A DNA stretch of 9,264 bases from Methanobacteriota archaeon. Lineage in GTDB: Archaea; Hydrothermarchaeota; Hydrothermarchaeia; Hydrothermarchaeales; BMS3B. Below the pieces are notes generated by a model. That model saw nothing but the letters and a program-made list of their open reading frames with translations, was not told the DNA's origin and searched no databases. Made by a program: the position numbers and the translations under genes. Each line of letters begins with the position of its first letter. The stretch's first letter is position 1. Positions 6,482 through 9,264 of the stretch are shown here, in pieces. The stretch spans positions 1 to 9,264 of the forward strand of contig QIGD01000043.1 of NCBI GenBank assembly GCA_003229935.1, given 5' to 3'.

Positions 6482-6686
6482 CTACCTCTTTGTAAGCATC
6501 TCTGCAACCTTCTCAATAATATGTTTCTTGCCAGAACAATAATTTTGTGACAGACACATTCAGCTTCTCTGAAACTTTTGTTGCTCTGTCTTCATCTTCT
6601 CAACCTCAACAACATTGTGTCTCTCCTGACTCAGAAGCCGCAATCTGCTCCCCTATCTTGGAGGCACCAACTACAATCATGTACAT
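6482..6686 (-). pseudogene. trkA: TrkA-like potassium uptake regulator, multiply broken remnant
   Basis: The ATG at 6686 opens MYMIVVGASKIGEQIAAS, the TrkA/KTN Rossmann start (the third Gly of the usual GAGKIG is intact, the second is Ser). The frame then shifts. HNVVEVEK follows in another frame, and DEDRATKVSEKLNV in a third, matching the expected order of TrkA-N elements. Further on, KIIVLARN and finally HIIEKVAEMLTKR with a TAG at 6482-6484 resemble later pieces. About 68 codons remain of a protein usually near 220 residues, so it has lost large internal parts. TrkA binds NAD(H) and gates the TrkH potassium channel. It begins 6 bp after the secD stop, so it was probably the last gene of that operon. 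Confidence 0.72.
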
Positions 6687-6692
6687 AAAGGA

Positions 6693-7913
6693 CTACCTTT
6701 TCGTTACTCTTCTCTTTGCTCTGCCTGCAAAATGCTCAACGATTCTTCCGTAGGCTGGTCTTGTTATAAAAACACCCACAGTAACCCCCACAATTGTGGT
6801 CAGTGCAAAACCTCTGAGAGCACTCAGACCTATTACAAAAAGTGGTAACATTGCTGCTATAGTGGCAAACCATGATGAATATATAATGAAGAAGGCACTC
6901 TTTATTCTCTGTTTTATACTTCTTTTTTTCTCCATTAGCACTTCATCAGTTATAACAATCTGGTCATCGACGCCTGTACCAACAGCAGCAATTATTCCAG
7001 CTATTGAAGGTAAATCAAGCTGCCATCTTATAAGTGCAGCAAACCCGAGGATAATTATTACCTCGCTTATACCTGTTATCATAATAGGTATAATAATTTC
7101 AGGAACTCTATATCTTATAAAGATAATAAGAGCTACTGTGAGAATAGCAAGAAAACCTGCAATTGCCGCATTTTTTCCAAAAGTGTGGCCAAGTTCAGGC
7201 GGTACACTGGATACTGATAAAACAGTCAACTTTATTGGCAGAGCACCAGACCTAAGAATAATCTCAACATTTTTTGCCTTAGTTTCATCTTTTGATGTTG
7301 GACCTGTTGTGAGCACAAGGTCTCTAACTGTCTTTCCCCGAATAAGTTCCTGTCTTAAGGATGCACCAATAGGAGCGCTGTTTACAAGCTTATTATCAAG
7401 ATACATATACACCTTGGAAAAATTTGTTTCTACGCTAGCCGTTCTGAAACGTTCTGCAGCTGTCTGGCTTATTGTGAAGGGAACCTCCCACGAGCCTGCA
7501 CGTAGTGTATATGGAGATATCCTAGTAAGTTCATTACCTGTGAAGGCTGTAACATTACCTATTTTGACAACAAGTTTTCCCTGCTTCTCAATAATCTTTC
7601 TGGCATTTTCAGGGTTAGTACCAGCAAAATCCATAAGAAGATAGCGGTTTCCCCAAGGAGTTATAGTAACGTCTTTGACACCTATACCATTAATCCTCTT
7701 GGTTATTATCTGCACCAGCATCTGCATAGTTACTTTTGTACCATCAGGTAGAATGTAGGGCATAGGATACTCTGTCTGAACTTTGAGCTCGCTTCCTCCA
7801 CTTATCTCCCAGCCCATAGCCAGATGCTTTACACCAATTAGAGAGAGAGAAAGCGCTACAAATAATATAAGAATTATAACTTTTTTGTCTCTCAGAATTT
7901 CGCTGTTGCTCAT
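6693..7913 (-). CDS. secD: Protein-export membrane protein SecD
   Basis: SecD pairs with SecF in the cytoplasmic membrane and helps SecY-dependent protein export, probably using the ion gradient. The 406 residues show TM1 (about 11-29), an external P1 region with GWEISGGSELKVQ (34-46) and LRSGALPIKL (220-229), then five further TM helices between about 248 and 390. The signature GTGVDDQIVITDE (312-324) in TM4 carries the conserved aspartates. Length fits archaeal SecD, which is shorter than bacterial SecD. The ATG overlaps the secF stop as ATGA, so translation would normally be coupled to SecF. The C-terminus ends in a basic RAKRRVTKR tail. The gene appears intact although SecF upstream is frameshifted. 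Confidence 0.95.
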   Translation of the reverse strand: MSNSEILRDKKVIILILFVALSLSLIGVKHLAMGWEISGGSELKVQTEYPMPYILPDGTKVTMQMLVQIITKRINGIGVKDVTITPWGNRYLLMDFAGTNPENARKIIEKQGKLVVKIGNVTAFTGNELTRISPYTLRAGSWEVPFTISQTAAERFRTASVETNFSKVYMYLDNKLVNSAPIGASLRQELIRGKTVRDLVLTTGPTSKDETKAKNVEIILRSGALPIKLTVLSVSSVPPELGHTFGKNAAIAGFLAILTVALIIFIRYRVPEIIIPIMITGISEVIIILGFAALIRWQLDLPSIAGIIAAVGTGVDDQIVITDEVLMEKKRSIKQRIKSAFFIIYSSWFATIAAMLPLFVIGLSALRGFALTTIVGVTVGVFITRPAYGRIVEHFAGRAKRRVTKR

Positions 7914-8756
7914 CTATGCACACGCTCCAGATACCATTTCAGAATAGCAACATTCTGTATCCATGTATTTAACATATCTGCAATCATCCCAATCATAATA
8001 ACTGCTGCAACATCGTCGAGAATCTTTGAAGATGATATAATGTACAGGACAAACATGGCAGAGAAGGTAGTTATACTCATTGTTAAGCCTGTTTTCATAG
8101 ATTTTTTAATTCTTTCATGTAATGGCTCTTTTTTCTTAACTAGAACTCTTGTTGTGAGAAGGATATCAGTATCAACCGAATAACCTATGAGTAGAAGGAG
8201 GGCAACAAGAGAGCCCTTGGATAACTCTATTCCTAAAAGCCCCATTACAGCCAGAGTAACCACAATGTCAGAGAAAGCAGACAGGACCACTGCAAAGCTT
8301 GGTACTGCTGTTTTGAATCTGAAAAATACGGTTAGAGCCATTAAGATAAAAGCAAATAGCACCAAGAGAAGGTTGTATGGTATTGTAAGCTATCCCTTTC
8401 TTACTTATCCCTTTTTCGCCAAGAACATTCTCAATTAACGTTATATCACTGTTATTTAACGGACTATCTACGAATACTTCAATTTCTTTATTACCCAGAG
8501 CACTCGTTACAACACGTGCTTTAACATTATAGTTGATGGCACTGGACATTTCACTCTGAAGTCCAGCGGGGTATTCTCCTGTAAAGGAAGCTGTTAATAG
8601 AGTTCCACCTTTGAAGCTAATGCTCATGGGCATTGTACCAGAGGAATAGCTCACTACAACGATTGTAAGACTTGCTACAAGCATAAGAATAGTAATAATC
8701 ATTAGTTTCTTTGTGTCCAGAGCAATGAACTTATCTAGCACGCTTGAATGAGTCAT
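7910..8756 (-). pseudogene. secF: Protein-export membrane protein SecF, split by frameshift and deletion
   Basis: The N-terminal part (ATG 8756 to about 8360) has TM1 (about 17-37), SFKGGTLL and the external domain up to YNTIQPSLGA, and then runs into 29 nonsense residues ending at 8268. The C-terminal part, in another frame (from about 8365 to the TGA at 7910), has TM2-TM6 including LLLIGYSVDTDILLTTRV and the GLTMSITTFSA helix. The family has about nine further residues between PSLGA and the VLFAF helix. Neither frame supplies them, so a deletion of about 32 bp is likely, not a one-base slip. A TTG at 8365 lies in the C-terminal frame but has no Shine-Dalgarno. A GTGCT repeat fits the join. 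Assembly error cannot be excluded. Confidence 0.85.
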
Positions 8757-8761
8757 TGAAG

Positions 8762-8800
8762 ACCTCCTATCTTATTAGAATAGTTATGTCTATATAAAAA
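8762..8800 (-). promoter_or_regulatory. TATA box and Shine-Dalgarno of the secF-secD unit
   Basis: On the reverse strand TTTTTATATA (8800-8791) is a good archaeal TATA box. Transcription would start near 8770, and AGGAGGT (8768-8762) lies five bases before the ATG at 8756. The promoter thus looks intact although the first gene is broken. The leader is short, about 15 nt. Confidence 0.6.
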
Positions 8801-8836
8801 CATTCCCTTCAGCCCGCTAAAAAAATTAAGGGAGTG
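8796..8836 (-). terminator. Stem-loop with T-run downstream of the 53-aa gene
   Basis: The reverse strand reads CACTCCCTT (8836-8828), a loop with a run of seven T, AAGGGAATG (8809-8801), then TTTTT (8800-8796). The stem is nine positions with one A-C mismatch. It begins six bases after the stop of the small gene, so it fits its transcription end. The final T-run doubles as part of the secF TATA box. Confidence 0.45.
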
Positions 8837-8842
8837 AAAGCT

Positions 8843-9004
8843 TCATAAATCGTCACCAGCGTAAACTGAAGGAACTCCTTTACCTGTTCTTCTGGCAGCA
8901 TACCCTCTTTCAGTACGTAAAATGCCATAGATCTCATGGGGAAGTGCGTTCCTATAATCATAACCCCAACCATATTCTACTTCAGAATATCTTACTAATT
9001 TCAT
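8843..9004 (-). CDS. Unrecognised 53-residue protein
   Basis: A reverse-strand ATG at 9004 opens 53 codons ending in TGA at 8843-8845. The product starts MKLVRYSEVEYGWGYDYRNA and is rich in Tyr, Gly and Arg, with an EIYGILRTERGYAARRTG stretch (24-41) that looks like a helix and basic turn. It has no membrane segment or cysteine. Codon use and composition are protein-like, unlike the AT-rich DNA around it. I know no family for it. An AATATAAT box about 23 nt upstream suggests a leaderless transcript, and a hairpin follows the stop. It could instead be the C-terminal relic of a larger gene cut by the neighbouring transposase element. Confidence 0.55.
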   Translation of the reverse strand: MKLVRYSEVEYGWGYDYRNALPHEIYGILRTERGYAARRTGKGVPSVYAGDDL

Positions 9005-9051
9005 TTATTATTGATATATCTATTATATTTTTCAGTATATTAGAATGTATT

Positions 9052-9264
9052 TTAGTATATAGAGATATCATTTTCCACTCTCTCTATCAATCTGTTAATA
9101 CTGACATTTTGCTCTTTACAGAACTGTATAAGTATTGAAGATATATACAATATAAAACATATTTTATAATACATCTTATCAGTGTAATATACATGGACAT
9201 TATTCTGTTTAAACACTCTTTTAGCGACTTTAAACAACATTTCTATTCCGCTTCTGATTTTTGC
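9052..9264 (-). CDS. DDE transposase, C-terminal part, runs off the window
   Basis: The frame is open from the window edge to the TAA at 9052-9054. It reads AKIRSGIEMLFKVAKRVF, which fits the RxxxIExxFxxxK block of IS4-like and related DDE transposases, whose Glu is the third catalytic residue. A hydrophobic helix follows (YKICFILYISSILIQF), as in the LYNLW region of these proteins. An internal ATG at 9240 is unlikely to be the start. The tail is about 70 residues here. The DNA is more AT-rich than the neighbouring genes. I see no clear terminal inverted repeat between 9005 and 9051, so the element edge is unknown and it may be decayed. Confidence 0.5.
   Translation of the reverse strand, partial: AKIRSGIEMLFKVAKRVFKQNNVHVYYTDKMYYKICFILYISSILIQFCKEQNVSINRLIERVENDISIY

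Noticed and set aside
6464..6502. Inverted repeat GAGATGC/GCATCTC after rfcL
   Set aside because: Seven bases separated by 25 with no T-run is weak for a terminator, and one arm lies in the trkA-like remnant coding sequence.
6547..6753. Forward-strand open frame of 68 codons
   Set aside because: It is antisense to the trkA-like remnant and the secD end. The reverse strand gives the recognisable motifs.
6796..7644. Long forward-strand open frame of 282 codons
   Set aside because: It is antisense to secD, whose reverse-strand protein has clear SecD motifs. The forward reading is a low-complexity hydrophobic shadow with no recognisable domain.
8350..8400. Programmed ribosomal frameshift in secF
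   Set aside because: There is no slippery heptamer at the join, and neither frame holds the residues expected between PSLGA and the next helix, so sequence appears to be missing.
1..9264. tRNA, rRNA or CRISPR array
   Set aside because: No cloverleaf-like segment, no rRNA-like conserved stretch and no regularly spaced repeats were seen on either strand.

Overview
The window looks like an AT-rich euryarchaeal chromosome segment. The main signs are a replication factor C large subunit with a C-terminal PCNA-binding (PIP) box, archaeal-type SecD and SecF, TATA-like boxes about 25 nt upstream of likely transcription starts, frequent TTG starts, and a COG2108-type radical SAM protein. A methanogen or ANME-like lineage is plausible, but I cannot name a genus.

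Layout. Positions 1-831 are a gene graveyard. They hold the right end of an IS200/IS605-type element with three hairpins, a PIN-domain (VapC-like) toxin gene cut short by that element, a small acidic partner ORF with no ATG, the C-terminal remnant of a tyrosine recombinase whose catalytic Tyr is now Cys, and the N-terminal remnant of a ketopantoate-reductase-like gene. Positions 840-3593 carry a tight forward cluster with its own TATA box: serA (D-3-phosphoglycerate dehydrogenase), two CBS-pair proteins in overlapping frames, and a PRC-barrel protein. A convergent radical SAM gene (3613-4719) follows. About 30 bp beyond its start, a divergent pair begins: a small helical protein and rfcL, joined by a 17-nt overlap with an internal GGAGG Shine-Dalgarno.

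Positions 6482-8756 are a reverse-strand unit read secF, secD, then a trkA-like fossil. SecF is broken: its two halves lie in different frames, and the segment joining them looks deleted. SecD is intact and overlaps the secF stop by ATGA. The trkA-like relic starts 6 bp after the secD stop and keeps only scattered N- and C-terminal segments. Right of secF are a TATA/SD promoter, a terminator-like hairpin, an unrecognised 53-aa reverse-strand gene, and the C-terminal part of a probable DDE transposase running off the window.

Working together: serA starts serine biosynthesis, and the CBS pairs beside it are possible nucleotide sensors. RfcL loads PCNA for replication. SecD and SecF normally form the membrane complex that assists protein export, so the SecF break is the most consequential observation. 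No complete new system is evident. The notable signal is how many broken genes (PIN, integrase, panE, trkA, secF, possibly the antitoxin-like ORF) sit among intact housekeeping genes, most of them in stretches that look intergenic at first sight.
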